From: Veillonella rogosae JCM 15642
GTDB lineage: Bacteria; Bacillota; Negativicutes; Veillonellales; Veillonellaceae
Direction of reading: 5' to 3'
NCBI RefSeq assembly: GCF_002959775.1
Contig: NZ_PPCX01000007.1
Span: 5,001 to 69,000 of the forward strand
DNA length: 64,000 nucleotides
This document shows positions 9,361-18,591 of the stretch, piece after piece. The number at the start of each line of letters is the position of its first letter. The first letter of the stretch is position 1. The position numbers were made by a program, and so were the translations under genes. The notes under the pieces were generated by a model. That model saw only the letters and a program-made list of their open reading frames with translations. It searched no databases and was not told the DNA's origin.

Positions 9361-9393
9361 AAAGCCCCTTGCGCTATGCGAAAGGGGCTTTAT
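9361..9393 (+). terminator. Intrinsic terminator after cydDC
   Basis: AAAGCCCCTT pairs perfectly with AAGGGGCTTT around a GCGCTATGCGA loop. The T tract is short (TTTATG). Confidence 0.85.
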
Positions 9394-9454
9394 GTATACC
9401 GATATTTAATAGTAGATATAGGAGTCTTTTATCGATAAATCATGCAGTATATGG

Positions 9455-9460
9455 TATAAT
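9455..9460 (+). promoter_or_regulatory. Extended -10 promoter element
   Basis: TGGTATAAT places an extended -10 (TG one base before TATAAT) 40 bp ahead of the next gene. No good -35 is visible. The same TGnTATAAT form recurs ahead of divIC and ftsH, with TGGTATACT ahead of serS. Confidence 0.55.
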
Positions 9461-9499
9461 TTTTATGTCGAAAGCTAATTTCTCACCCTTGGAGGGGTT

Positions 9500-10669
9500 A
9501 TGACTAAAATTTTCACCAAATTAAGAGCTTTGGTGGATGAAGCATTATCTGATCGTGATACGGCGGTAAATAAGGAGCCTATTATAGAAAATACTCCTTT
9601 AGAAGAAGATTTGTTTGACCATCGGTTGCTATATATAGAAGAAGACACTATCAATCGTATGTTGCGTGCCGCTCTTCGCAATCACTGGTTCTTTTATGCT
9701 GTAACATTTGAATTTGAACCAAATAACCAAATATTCCTATCCATTATTACTAAATGGGGGAATGTGATTAATGTGGAATTCACCTTAGAGGATCTATGGT
9801 TTGATGATTACTCATCATCCTTTGCGATTCGCCTTGATACAAATAATATAGATACAGGTGGGTTTATTTTAAACTCCCTTTTACATTTAGTAGGTAACTG
9901 GTGCCTCAGCCTATTTGGCGTATTCTTTAATCCTATCGCATTAGGTGAAAAGGGTTCTACTGTACGCTTTGAGAAAAAAGGCATTATTCAATTTGACCTA
10001 TTACCAAATACACAAGTAAAGAAATTTATACCGTTACCAGAACGCCATATTGGTAGTAATGGTCCCGTTCTTTTGGGGAATCCTCGTACTAGTCAATCTG
10101 TATTGCAGCTTGATTACTATGCATTCCATGATCCAGTAGATACCTTTACGGTACCAGATGTACCAACTCGTACTAGTTGGCTACGTTCTATCGATATTGC
10201 GGCGGTTCTTTTATTGCCGATTGGTGTATGGATTACCTTTGTTATCTTGCATCATTACTTGCCAACTGAAACGTTGGAGTTCTCATTCTCCACGTACTTC
10301 TTAATTTCTTTAGGGATTTTCATCATTTCCTTCTTGGTTATGAATATTCCGCGGTATTTGTACATGTATTTTGACTCTCGTAAACAGTGGCAAAGTGCGT
10401 TTGTACATAATAATATTAAGATTCAAATGCGCAAGCTCCATCGTCGCATCTTCATGCAGCAGGCTACGCTGACCTCTGACTGTGATGAGTGTACTGCTAA
10501 TGAAAGCCAAGAGCGAATTAAACATTTGTTGTTACAAATTCGCGACAAGCGATTCCTCGCTAATCGACTTAAGATTGCCGATGATGATAGAGCCCGTAAA
10601 CAAAAGGTTAAGTTTATCATCGCCTATATTGGTTGTACATTAATTGAGTTAATGTTGATCATGAACTAA
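9500..10669 (+). CDS. Uncharacterised membrane protein
   Basis: A 389-aa protein that I do not recognise. Residues 1-215 are mostly soluble and acidic to mixed, with beta-like stretches (FFYAVTFEFEPNNQIFLSII). Three hydrophobic segments follow: about 227-250, 262-285 and 372-388. A basic, charged cytoplasmic-type stretch (about 295-370), containing CDEC, lies between the last two. The start has GGAGGGG 6 nt upstream. It is a single-gene transcription unit between an extended -10 promoter and a bidirectional terminator. Its last codons and stop are duplicated in tandem downstream. No function is proposed. Confidence 0.8.
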   Translation: MTKIFTKLRALVDEALSDRDTAVNKEPIIENTPLEEDLFDHRLLYIEEDTINRMLRAALRNHWFFYAVTFEFEPNNQIFLSIITKWGNVINVEFTLEDLWFDDYSSSFAIRLDTNNIDTGGFILNSLLHLVGNWCLSLFGVFFNPIALGEKGSTVRFEKKGIIQFDLLPNTQVKKFIPLPERHIGSNGPVLLGNPRTSQSVLQLDYYAFHDPVDTFTVPDVPTRTSWLRSIDIAAVLLLPIGVWITFVILHHYLPTETLEFSFSTYFLISLGIFIISFLVMNIPRYLYMYFDSRKQWQSAFVHNNIKIQMRKLHRRIFMQQATLTSDCDECTANESQERIKHLLLQIRDKRFLANRLKIADDDRARKQKVKFIIAYIGCTLIELMLIMN

Positions 10670-10697
10670 ATTGAGTTAATGGTGATTATGAACTAAA
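10644..10697 (+). repeat. 27-bp tandem duplication across a stop codon
   Basis: Two adjacent 27-bp units, 10644-10670 and 10671-10697, differ at two positions (12 and 17 of the unit). The first contains the final codons and stop of the upstream gene; the second lies outside it. This looks like a local slippage duplication. Confidence 0.85.
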
Positions 10698-10719
10698 TGG
10701 TTTTAACAACATAAGAAAG

Positions 10720-10751
10720 AAAAAACGTATCTCTTTAGAGATACGTTTTTT
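10720..10751. terminator. Bidirectional intrinsic terminator
   Basis: A perfect 14-bp stem with A run on one side and T run on the other (AAAAAACGTATCTC, loop TTTA, GAGATACGTTTTTT). It lies between convergent genes and can serve both strands. Confidence 0.93.
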
Positions 10752-10780
10752 CTATTTCATGATTAAATTTTCTTATCGTT

Positions 10781-11365
10781 TTACCGTTTTTTACGACGTT
10801 TACGGACTGCTTTTCTAATTTCTCGCTCTGTTTCTGTTTTAGGTTGTTGCATCGACTCATAAGTTGGTCGATTTACAGGCATAAATGGTGGGTTACCATA
10901 TTGGTTCGGTTCTGGCTGACCAGGCAATACCCAGAATAGGAAACCGATGAGCCATATGAAGAGCTCAAGCAAGTAATTGAATGGAGATACAGCAGAGTAG
11001 GTATTGATGAAGATCATAATGACCGACCAGAGAATCCCTGCCCATGCATTAAAGCCGATGTCGTGAATACGACGACCAAATAAAATGCAAGATAATGGGA
11101 AGAGGGCTGCTAGTAAAATCCAAATAATAACTCTTGTAAACCAGTATGCAGGTAAAGAGACAACAAAATCCAAGAATAGATCATCGATATAGTGAACGAT
11201 GTGGAATAGAATCATCAGAGCGATAAAGCATATGATGAATTGTAGTCGATTTAACCGTCCCGTCAGGTTAAAAATCGATAAGCCCATGCGACGCCCTTGG
11301 AATGCAATGAGTAAACCGATGGCACATATGAGCAATGTTCGTAATACAACATAGAGTAAATCCAT
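10781..11365 (-). CDS. DUF805 family membrane protein
   Basis: A 194-aa protein with about four transmembrane segments (near 5-25, 40-60, 75-100, 108-145 in part). It shows the DUF805 landmarks: GRLNRLQF early, FGRRIHDIGFNAW in the middle and a PGxxxxNQYGNPP tail. Many family members are small inner-membrane proteins of unknown role. The C terminus is very basic (RKAVRKRRKKR), presumably cytoplasmic. The start carries AAGGGG upstream on the - strand. It follows the pyridoxal kinase gene by 21 bp, so they are likely one transcript. Confidence 0.85.
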   Translation of the reverse strand: MDLLYVVLRTLLICAIGLLIAFQGRRMGLSIFNLTGRLNRLQFIICFIALMILFHIVHYIDDLFLDFVVSLPAYWFTRVIIWILLAALFPLSCILFGRRIHDIGFNAWAGILWSVIMIFINTYSAVSPFNYLLELFIWLIGFLFWVLPGQPEPNQYGNPPFMPVNRPTYESMQQPKTETEREIRKAVRKRRKKR

Positions 11366-11386
11366 AAGTTCCCCTTTATGTATAGC

Positions 11387-12220
11387 TTATAGTTGAGTTA
11401 ATTCTGGCAAGACTAGCTCAAATGCTACACCATGTTTCATTGATTTTACAGTATCTACTGTAGCTTGAATTGCTTTAGTAGTAAAATTCATTGCCAGTTC
11501 TGCTGCATCATAAGGTGAATATCCCCTCATTACTGCACCTGATAATACAGCGGTGAAAATATCTCCGGTTCCTGTTGCTTTTACAGGGACAAGAGGTATA
11601 GAGTAGGTTTTTAAAAAGTCTGTAGGCCCATCATAGACGGCGATGACCGCATGTGTTTCAGATGGAACGCTTGTCATGATAACCATGTCAGGCCCCATGT
11701 GATGTAATTGTTTACAACGGTCACGCAATTCATCATCATTAATAGGATCTGTAGAAAATGGAATATCTAATAAGAAGCAAGCCTCTGTATAATTGGGCTT
11801 TACAATATGAGCCTTGGAAACAAGTTGGCGCATAGCGACTACCATATCAGGCGTGTAGATTGAGTAGAGGCGACCATCGTCCGCCATAGCTGGATCGACG
11901 ATGACCATTTGTCCATTATTGCCAAAACGGTCGATTGCTTCCTCCACAAGGTGGATTTGTTCTGGCGATGCCAAGAAACCACTTACAATAGCGTGAAAGT
12001 CGATTTCGTTTTTATCCCAACAGTCCATGAAATCCCTCATGTGAGCCGATAAATCTACAAACTCATAATGGGGGTACTCCAAGTGATTGCTCAAAACGGC
12101 TGTAGCCAAAGGTACTGCCTGGCAGCGCATAGCACTGATGATGGGAATCATAACGGTTAGGGCACAGCGGCCGATTGAGCTCATATCTTGAATTGTTAAT
12201 ACTCTAGGTACTGCTGTCAT
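11387..12220 (-). CDS. pdxK: Pyridoxal/pyridoxamine kinase
   Basis: A 277-aa cytoplasmic kinase of the ribokinase superfamily that phosphorylates vitamin B6 vitamers to feed the PLP pool. The N terminus VLTIQDMSSIGRCALTV is typical of the PdxK/PdxY group, and the anion-hole/catalytic motif GTGDIF is near residue 220. The ATG at 12220 is preceded by GGAGGT at the right spacing; a TTG 12 nt further out is the ribosome site itself and is rejected. It is divergent from the dpp operon across about 130 bp. PdxK, PdxY and ThiD-like assignments are close; the PdxK/Y group fits best. Confidence 0.88.
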   Translation of the reverse strand: MTAVPRVLTIQDMSSIGRCALTVMIPIISAMRCQAVPLATAVLSNHLEYPHYEFVDLSAHMRDFMDCWDKNEIDFHAIVSGFLASPEQIHLVEEAIDRFGNNGQMVIVDPAMADDGRLYSIYTPDMVVAMRQLVSKAHIVKPNYTEACFLLDIPFSTDPINDDELRDRCKQLHHMGPDMVIMTSVPSETHAVIAVYDGPTDFLKTYSIPLVPVKATGTGDIFTAVLSGAVMRGYSPYDAAELAMNFTTKAIQATVDTVKSMKHGVAFELVLPELTQL

Positions 12221-12315
12221 AGACACCTCCAAATAATTATATATTTTATTGTACGTTATGTACGGCTTTCTGTAAATGTAATGATGCTATTCATGAAATT
12301 AACTTCATAATGTAG

Positions 12316-12321
12316 TATAAT
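12316..12321 (+). promoter_or_regulatory. Candidate -10 of the dpp operon
   Basis: A consensus TATAAT lies 34 bp upstream of the dppB start in the pdxK-dppB divergent region. No clear -35 is seen at 16-18 bp upstream. Confidence 0.45.
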
Positions 12322-12354
12322 AAAACGGATAGACTTTTAATGGAGGATAGTGAA

Positions 12355-13287
12355 ATGACAAGGTATGTATTTCGACGCCTAGGTGGCGCAATCATAATCT
12401 TATGGGTCATCATTACCGTAACATTTGCGTTAATGCACGCAATTCCGGGGGGACCTTTTACAACAGAAAAGAAATTGCCACCTCAGGTGAAAGCAAGTAT
12501 CGAAGCAAAGTATCATCTTGATGATCCCGTGTGGAAACAGTATGGAGATTATTTAGGTGGTGTTATTACCGGCGATTTGGGGCCATCATTTAAGTATGAA
12601 GGTCGTAGTGTGAACGACATTATCAGCGATGCATTCCCAATTTCTGCTCAGCTAGGCTTGTTATCTTTAATGGTAGCTGTAGTGGGTGGTATTACAGCGG
12701 GGGCGATTAGTGCCATGCGACCGAATAGTATTGTAGACTATGCTGTGACCGTGTTATCGACATTGGGAATCTCAGTGCCTACATTTATTATCGGTGCTGT
12801 CCTTGTATATGTAGTGGGCTTTGAGCTTGGGTGGTTTCCAGTAGCTTTATGGCGCGGTCCATCGTATATGGTATTACCAGTTTTAACACTGGCTGCACAA
12901 CCGATGGCATTCATTGCTCGTTTAACGCGCAGTGGATTATTAGATGTGTATCAACAAGAATATATTCGTACTGCTCGTGCGAAAGGCTTAGGGTCTTGGA
13001 CTATTTTGATGCGTCATGCACTAGGGAATGCGATTTTACCAGTTATTACATATTTAGGCCCATTGGCGGCGAGCCTCTTAACAGGTAGCTTTATTGTAGA
13101 AACGATTTTTGCTATTCCTGGTCTTGGACAGTATTTCGTAACATCTATTTATAACCGTGATTACACTGTTATTTTGGGCATTACGATTTTCTATAGTGCG
13201 TTAGTAGTATTTCTTAATATTTTAGTGGACATGATTTATCCATTAATCGATCCACGCGTTACGACAGAGGAGGGGACAGATGAATAA
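12355..13287 (+). CDS. dppB: Peptide ABC transporter permease, DppB/OppB type
   Basis: A 310-aa inner-membrane permease with six predicted membrane segments. It begins with the OppB/DppB N-terminal signature (YVFRRLGGAIIILWVIITVTF) and carries the EAA-loop motif (RTARAKGLGSW) that docks to the ATPases. The ATG at 12355 is chosen because TGGAGGA is 8 nt upstream and is itself inside the longer frame from 12340. First gene of a tightly packed operon: dppC overlaps by 8 bp. Dipeptides or oligopeptides are the likely substrates; nickel transporters share this fold, but the downstream peptidase-like genes favour peptides. Confidence 0.92.
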   Translation: MTRYVFRRLGGAIIILWVIITVTFALMHAIPGGPFTTEKKLPPQVKASIEAKYHLDDPVWKQYGDYLGGVITGDLGPSFKYEGRSVNDIISDAFPISAQLGLLSLMVAVVGGITAGAISAMRPNSIVDYAVTVLSTLGISVPTFIIGAVLVYVVGFELGWFPVALWRGPSYMVLPVLTLAAQPMAFIARLTRSGLLDVYQQEYIRTARAKGLGSWTILMRHALGNAILPVITYLGPLAASLLTGSFIVETIFAIPGLGQYFVTSIYNRDYTVILGITIFYSALVVFLNILVDMIYPLIDPRVTTEEGTDE

Positions 13288-14179
13288 GGAAGATTTTTTA
13301 CCTATTGAACGGGCCCCTCAAGAAGAACTGATTAGTTTTATTAAGCGCCCTAGTAAATGGGAGCGGTTCAAGGTGAATCGTTTGGCTGTAGTAGGGGCAA
13401 GCATCATTCTCGTGATGATTGTATTGGCTATTTTAGGCCCCCTAATTTCACCTTATACTTATGCGGATCAATCCTTAATCGATGCCAACCAAAGTCCAAG
13501 TTTTAGTCATTGGTTTGGTACGGATACATTAGGCCGCGATATTTACACTCGCGTTATGTACGGTGCTCGCATTTCCTTGACCATTGGTTTTGTAGCTGCC
13601 TTTATCAATCTTGTAATTGGCGTTGCTTACGGCGGTATTGCAGGTTACTTAGGTGGTAAGGTTGACCGTATCATGATGGGTATCGTAGATGTTTTGTACG
13701 GTATCCCTCTCTTGTTATACGTGATTTTGTTAATGGTTGTACTAGGCCCTGGTCTTACATCTATTTTTGTAGCATTGGGCATCGCGTACTGGCTTAATAT
13801 GGCCCGTATCGTACGTAGCCAAATTTTGAAAGTTAAAAACGAAGAATACATCATCGCTGCAGAAGCTATGGGTATTCCAAAGCATCGCATTTTGTTGCGT
13901 CATATTTTGCCGAACTGTGTTGGTCCGATCATCATTACCTTAACATTGGCCATTCCAGAGGCTATTTTTACAGAAGCATTCCTTAGTTTTATCGGTTTAG
14001 GTGTAAATGCACCGATGGCGAGCTGGGGTGTATTAGCTTCTGAAGGGATTAGTAGCATGCGCTCTTATCCATTCCAATTGATTTTCCCTGCTGTTGCCAT
14101 TAGCGTTACCATGCTTGGTTTCGCATTCCTTGGCGATGGCTTACGCAATGTATTAGACCCTAAGGAAGGAGATAGATAA
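13280..14179 (+). CDS. dppC: Peptide ABC transporter permease, DppC/OppC type
   Basis: A 299-aa second permease with an N-terminal cytoplasmic stretch, a first membrane helix at about 38-60 and a C-terminal BPD transporter domain. Family signatures include HWFGTDTLGRDIYTRVMYGAR and the EAA loop (AAEAMGIPKHRILLRHILPN). It pairs with DppB to form the channel. The start overlaps dppB by 8 bp and has AGGAGG just upstream. The stop overlaps the dppD start by one base. Confidence 0.92.
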   Translation: MNKEDFLPIERAPQEELISFIKRPSKWERFKVNRLAVVGASIILVMIVLAILGPLISPYTYADQSLIDANQSPSFSHWFGTDTLGRDIYTRVMYGARISLTIGFVAAFINLVIGVAYGGIAGYLGGKVDRIMMGIVDVLYGIPLLLYVILLMVVLGPGLTSIFVALGIAYWLNMARIVRSQILKVKNEEYIIAAEAMGIPKHRILLRHILPNCVGPIIITLTLAIPEAIFTEAFLSFIGLGVNAPMASWGVLASEGISSMRSYPFQLIFPAVAISVTMLGFAFLGDGLRNVLDPKEGDR

Positions 14180-15159
14180 TGAATAACGCAATTGTTGATG
14201 TGCGCAATGTGTCCATTACCATCGAAACCTTTCAAGGTCCATTACGAGTGATTCGCAACCAAGATATTTCGTTACAGCCTGGTGAGATTTTAGGGATTGT
14301 AGGTGAATCTGGTTGTGGTAAATCTGTTATGGTGAATTCCTTAATGGGGTTGTTGCCATATGGTAAGACTAAAATTAAAGCGGATAAATTCATGATTGAT
14401 GGTCATGATTGTTTAGAATTTACTGAAGATGACTGGAATGAACTTCGTGGTACTACAGTTGCCATGGTATTCCAAGATCCTATGACCTCTTTAAACCCAA
14501 TTATGACGATTGGTGAGCAAATGTATGAGGTTATTCATCGTACTAATGCCTATGGTGAAGATTACGATGAAAGAGCCATAGCCATCGATTTATTGAAGAA
14601 GATGGGCCTTTCTACGCCGGAAAGACGTCTATCTCAATATCCGCACGAGTTGAGTGGTGGTATGCGCCAACGGGTATGTATCGCCATGGCTGTAGCAGGT
14701 CGTCCAAAGATTTTGATTTGCGATGAGCCTACAACAGCACTTGATATCACTACAGAGGCACAAATTTTACGCCTTATGCAAACATTAGCCGTAGAGGCTG
14801 GTATTGGTATTATCTTTATTTCTCACAACTTACGCGTTATCGCTCAAATTTGTGACCGCGTTATGGTTATGTATGCAGGTAAATGCGTTGAGTCTGCTAC
14901 GGTAGAAGGTATCTTTAATGAACCTCGTCATCCCTATACCTTGGGCTTATTACTCGCATTGCCGCAAGGTAAATGGCATGGCGAGTTGAAAGCCGTTGAA
15001 GGTCAACCACCAGATCTATTTGATTTGCCGAGAGGGTGTGCGTTTAACCCACGTTGTAAATGGGCTATGCGCATTTGTGGTAATCGGATTCCTACGGTTA
15101 CAAATGTTGGTGAGAATCATCAATTTACATGTTGGTTAGCTAAGTTGGAGGGACTTTAA
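14179..15159 (+). CDS. dppD: Peptide ABC transporter ATPase, DppD/OppD type
   Basis: A 326-aa ATPase with Walker A GESGCGKS (near residue 48), signature LSGGMRQR (near 159) and Walker [13 protein letters not shown]. The C-terminal oligopeptide/dipeptide extension has a cysteine cluster ([14 protein letters not shown]...C), which in OppD/DppD proteins can bind an Fe-S cluster. It acts on the cytoplasmic face with DppF. Start and stop each overlap the neighbouring gene by one base, which indicates translational coupling. Confidence 0.93.
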   Translation: MNNAIVDVRNVSITIETFQGPLRVIRNQDISLQPGEILGIVGESGCGKSVMVNSLMGLLPYGKTKIKADKFMIDGHDCLEFTEDDWNELRGTTVAMVFQDPMTSLNPIMTIGEQMYEVIHRTNAYGEDYDERAIAIDLLKKMGLSTPERRLSQYPHELSGGMRQRVCIAMAVAGRPKILICDEPTTALDITTEAQILRLMQTLAVEAGIGIIFISHNLRVIAQICDRVMVMYAGKCVESATVEGIFNEPRHPYTLGLLLALPQGKWHGELKAVEGQPPDLFDLPRGCAFNPRCKWAMRICGNRIPTVTNVGENHQFTCWLAKLEGL

Positions 15160-16106
15160 TGAGTTACGTATGGGAGACTGACAATCTCGTTAAAGAGTTC
15201 ACCCTGTCAGGCGGCTTGTTTAAGCCAAAACACACGGTACATGCTGTACAAGGCGTGAGCCTATATCAATCACCTGGGGAAACCCTTGGTATCGTAGGTG
15301 AGTCTGGATGTGGTAAATCCACATTTGGCTACACTTTGATGGGTTTACATCAAGCTACATCTGGTTCCATCTATATGAATGGTCGTCACATTGATCCTTA
15401 TGTGGAGAGACAAGCTGTTCATCCTGTGATGCAAATGGTATTCCAAAACCCTTATGCATCCCTTAATCCGCGACTTACGGTGAATGCTATTTTAGAAGAG
15501 CCTTTAGAGCTAGATCCAAAGTATACACCTCGTGATCGCGTTATTCGCGTAAAAGAGGTACTCGACCAAGTTGGATTAAATATGTCCTTTGGTGAGCGTT
15601 ACGCTCATGAATTATCTGGCGGGCAACGCCAACGTATCGGTATTGCACGGGCTCTAATTATGCAGCCACAATGTATCATCTGTGATGAACCAATTTCTGC
15701 ACTAGATGTATCGATTCAAGTGCAGATTATGACATTGCTTGAACGTTTGCAAGCAGAGCATGGCATTTCGTACCTCTTTATTTCTCATGATTTAAACATG
15801 GTGCGCTACATTAGTCATCGCATGGTTGTTATGTACTTGGGTGCTGTTATGGAAGAAGGTCCTGCATTGGACTTGTATGAGTTTCCACAACATCCATACA
15901 CCCGTGCCTTGACGGCCTTAAATGGCCCAGTTATGCCACATGCACCAATTGGGGCTCCTCTAAAAGGAGACCCACCAAATCCACTAGATCCGCCAAAAGG
16001 CTGTTTGTTTAGTGGTCGATGTCCAGAAGCGGAAGGTCGTTGCTTTACAGAGCGTCCACCGCTTCGCGATTGGGCTGATCGCCGCATTGCATGCTGGCAC
16101 ATATAA
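15159..16106 (+). CDS. dppF: Peptide ABC transporter ATPase, DppF/OppF type
   Basis: A 315-aa second ATPase with Walker [10 protein letters not shown] (near residue 48), signature LSGGQRQR (near 151) and Walker B CIICDEPISALD. The C-terminal peptide-transporter extension again carries cysteines (GCLFSGRCPEAEGRC). It forms the heterodimeric ATPase with DppD. The start overlaps the dppD stop, and GGAGGG lies 6-8 nt upstream. Confidence 0.93.
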   Translation: MSYVWETDNLVKEFTLSGGLFKPKHTVHAVQGVSLYQSPGETLGIVGESGCGKSTFGYTLMGLHQATSGSIYMNGRHIDPYVERQAVHPVMQMVFQNPYASLNPRLTVNAILEEPLELDPKYTPRDRVIRVKEVLDQVGLNMSFGERYAHELSGGQRQRIGIARALIMQPQCIICDEPISALDVSIQVQIMTLLERLQAEHGISYLFISHDLNMVRYISHRMVVMYLGAVMEEGPALDLYEFPQHPYTRALTALNGPVMPHAPIGAPLKGDPPNPLDPPKGCLFSGRCPEAEGRCFTERPPLRDWADRRIACWHI

Positions 16107-16118
16107 TGGGAGAATAGT

Positions 16119-16937
16119 ATGGAAAAACTAATTGTTGGTAAGTCCTTAGAAAATCAACTTGATACGGTTATTAAAGAATTGGCACCTACAGGGAATATAT
16201 CCTATGTAGTATTGCAATTTGATGATGAAGAAGAACCGACACTTATCGCATCTAAAAATGAACATACAGTTCATTCTAGTGCAAGTTTGATTAAGGTGCT
16301 CATCATGGAATATGTCTTTCATTTAGCTCGCGCTGAGCAGTTGGACCTTAATGATACGGTGTCTTTATCTAAAACTCCACGCGTTGAAGGTGGTGGGGCA
16401 CTGCAAGAGCTTGTAGGTAAACATAGCTTTACGTATCTTGAGTTATGCCGTCTCATGATGGTGCTCAGCGATAATATAGCAACGAATTTGCTCATCACTG
16501 TACTTGGTATGGAAAATATTAATGCTCGTGCTGAGAAACTCGGTGTTGATGAGATCGAATTAAATCGTATGATGATGGACTTTGATGCGTTAGCTGAGGG
16601 TCGAGATAACCATATGACTGCTATGGCCTTAGCTCGTCTTTATAAACACATTTTTGAATATCGTGATAGAGATGCGTACGGCTGTGAAATGTGGAATATT
16701 TTAGGCCGCCAACAATTCCGTGATATCTTGCCATTTTACTGGGGCGAAGGCATACGCTTTCACCATAAAACGGGTTCCCTTGATCGCGTAGAGCATGATG
16801 GGGGCGTGTTAGAAACGTTAAGAGGTCATTTTTGCTTTATTTTGTTGATGAGCGATATTGATAATGACCGCGGTAAAGAGTTAGGCGCTCAAGTTGGGCG
16901 CATCATGAAAGTATTTGTAGAGGAAGCATTGCCATGA
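16119..16937 (+). CDS. Class A beta-lactamase-like serine hydrolase, no signal peptide
   Basis: A 272-aa protein with the three active-site motifs of penicillin-recognising serine hydrolases: SLIK (S56-K59), SDN (117-119) and KTG (217-219). It has no export signal. The omega-loop glutamate in an ExxLN context, which defines hydrolytic class A beta-lactamases, is not apparent; the equivalent region reads MMDFDALAEGRDN. It lies inside a peptide-transporter operon, 12 bp after dppF and overlapping the binding-protein gene by 4 bp. A peptidase or amidase acting on imported peptides is more plausible than drug resistance, but that is inference. Do not read it as a resistance gene. Confidence 0.8.
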   Translation: MEKLIVGKSLENQLDTVIKELAPTGNISYVVLQFDDEEEPTLIASKNEHTVHSSASLIKVLIMEYVFHLARAEQLDLNDTVSLSKTPRVEGGGALQELVGKHSFTYLELCRLMMVLSDNIATNLLITVLGMENINARAEKLGVDEIELNRMMMDFDALAEGRDNHMTAMALARLYKHIFEYRDRDAYGCEMWNILGRQQFRDILPFYWGEGIRFHHKTGSLDRVEHDGGVLETLRGHFCFILLMSDIDNDRGKELGAQVGRIMKVFVEEALP

Positions 16938-18535
16938 TGGATAAACGAAATTTGTTAAAACTCATGGTCCTTGCTCTTGGGGTGAGTGTGCTCTTGTTTG
17001 TATTTGGTTACCCTCGTGGGGCCCAACCAATCGATGAGCATACAATCCGTTATGTTATTGAGCAGGAACCATCCACATTGGATCCCGCAAAGTCTACTAC
17101 CTCTCCGGAGGCTACGGTTCAACTTCAACTATTTGATGGTCTAGTTCGTCTTAATGATGAAAGTGAACCAGAAGCAGCACTTGCAAAAAAATGGGAAATC
17201 TCCGATGATGGTCGTGAGTATACCTTCCATTTACGACCTGATTTAAAATGGTCCAATGGAGAGCCTTTGACGGCTCATGATTTTGAATACGCTTGGAAAC
17301 GCGTATTAGACCCTGAAGTCCATGCGGATAATGCATATATGTTATATGTATTAAAAAATGGCGAAGCCTTTAATAGTGGCGACGCTAAAGCAGAAGATGT
17401 TGGTGTTAAGGCCATCGATGACGATACATTGGTAGTTACCTTAGAAAATCCAACAGCGTATTTCTTAAAATTACTAGCAGCTCATAGTTTCTATCCAGTG
17501 AGCAAAAAAGCTGTAGATGCTCATGAAAATTGGGCTGCTAATGCTGAAACTATTGTATCTAATGGTCCATACCGCTTGTTGTCTTGGAAGCATAATGGGG
17601 AAATGGATTTTATTAAGAATCCTAACTATTGGGATGCAGAATCTGTGAAAACAGAGAAGATGAACTGGCCTATTAGTGAGTCTCAAAGTACGCGTCTCAC
17701 CTTAGTTGAAGGTGGCGAAGCTGATATGACTGTTGAGCCTCCAGTAGCGGATCAAAAACGCTTAGAAGAGGCTGGTCTATTACATATCGGTCCTATGCTT
17801 GGTAACTATTACTACGTATTTAATGTAAAGGCTGATCCTTTCACAAATCCAGATGTACGTAAAGCATTCTCCATGGTTATCAACCGCGCGAACATTGTTA
17901 ACAACATCGTTCGCGGTGGTAAAGAAGCGGCTTATGCCTTCGTACCGTATGGCATGCTGGAAAGTAATGGCCGTGAAGACTTCCGTGAAGCTGGTAGTTA
18001 TTTGGTTTACGAAGACGTAGAACAAGCTAAAGAAATTTTGAAAAAAGCAGGTTACGATAAGAACCATCCATTACCTCAAATTACGATTTTGTATAATACA
18101 AGTGAGTTGCATAAATCTATTGCCGAAGCGATTCAAGATGCATGGGTAAATGCTTTTGATGCTGATGTACGCTTACAAAATCAAGAGACAAAGGTATTCT
18201 TAGCAGACCGTGAAGCTGGCAAGTACCAAGTAGCTCGTGCTTCTTGGGTTGCTGACTATAGTGATCCGCAAAACTTCTTAGAAGTATTCTCTGCAGAAGA
18301 CAATGATGGTCAGTACCACAGTGATGAGTACAATGAATTGATTGCACGCATTCGTATAACGCCAAATGGTGCGGCTCGAGATGCATTGATGCATGAAGCA
18401 GAAAAGATGATTTTTGATGAATCTCTTGTAATGCCGTTGTACTTCACAACACAACCTTATGTAACGAACGGAACGATTCAAAATTATTTCTGGACTACAT
18501 TAGGCCTTGTTGACTTTAAAAAAGCATACAAATAA
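16934..18535 (+). CDS. dppA: Peptide ABC transporter substrate-binding protein, OppA/DppA family
   Basis: A 533-aa family 5 solute-binding protein that captures peptides outside the inner membrane for the DppBCDF complex. An N-terminal hydrophobic segment (about residues 8-25) targets it for export. There is no lipobox cysteine, so it may be a free periplasmic protein or remain membrane-anchored, as expected in a diderm rather than a monoderm Firmicute. Signatures include the N-terminal EPSTLDP block and NGPYRLLSWK. Two ATGs in tandem (16934, 16937) are possible starts. Last gene of the operon, followed by a terminator. Confidence 0.92.
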   Translation: MMDKRNLLKLMVLALGVSVLLFVFGYPRGAQPIDEHTIRYVIEQEPSTLDPAKSTTSPEATVQLQLFDGLVRLNDESEPEAALAKKWEISDDGREYTFHLRPDLKWSNGEPLTAHDFEYAWKRVLDPEVHADNAYMLYVLKNGEAFNSGDAKAEDVGVKAIDDDTLVVTLENPTAYFLKLLAAHSFYPVSKKAVDAHENWAANAETIVSNGPYRLLSWKHNGEMDFIKNPNYWDAESVKTEKMNWPISESQSTRLTLVEGGEADMTVEPPVADQKRLEEAGLLHIGPMLGNYYYVFNVKADPFTNPDVRKAFSMVINRANIVNNIVRGGKEAAYAFVPYGMLESNGREDFREAGSYLVYEDVEQAKEILKKAGYDKNHPLPQITILYNTSELHKSIAEAIQDAWVNAFDADVRLQNQETKVFLADREAGKYQVARASWVADYSDPQNFLEVFSAEDNDGQYHSDEYNELIARIRITPNGAARDALMHEAEKMIFDESLVMPLYFTTQPYVTNGTIQNYFWTTLGLVDFKKAYK

Positions 18536-18546
18536 GATACACTTAA

Positions 18547-18573
18547 GACGTACACTATGTGTACGTCTTTTGT
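18547..18573 (+). terminator. Intrinsic terminator of the dpp operon
   Basis: A perfect 11-bp stem (AAGACGTACAC, loop TAT, GTGTACGTCTT) with a short T tract. Confidence 0.88.
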
Positions 18574-18591
18574 TGTATTTTATGAGGATAT

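Noticed and set aside
16119-16937. Antibiotic-resistance beta-lactamase
   Set aside because: No signal peptide, no clear omega-loop glutamate, and placement within a peptide transporter operon.
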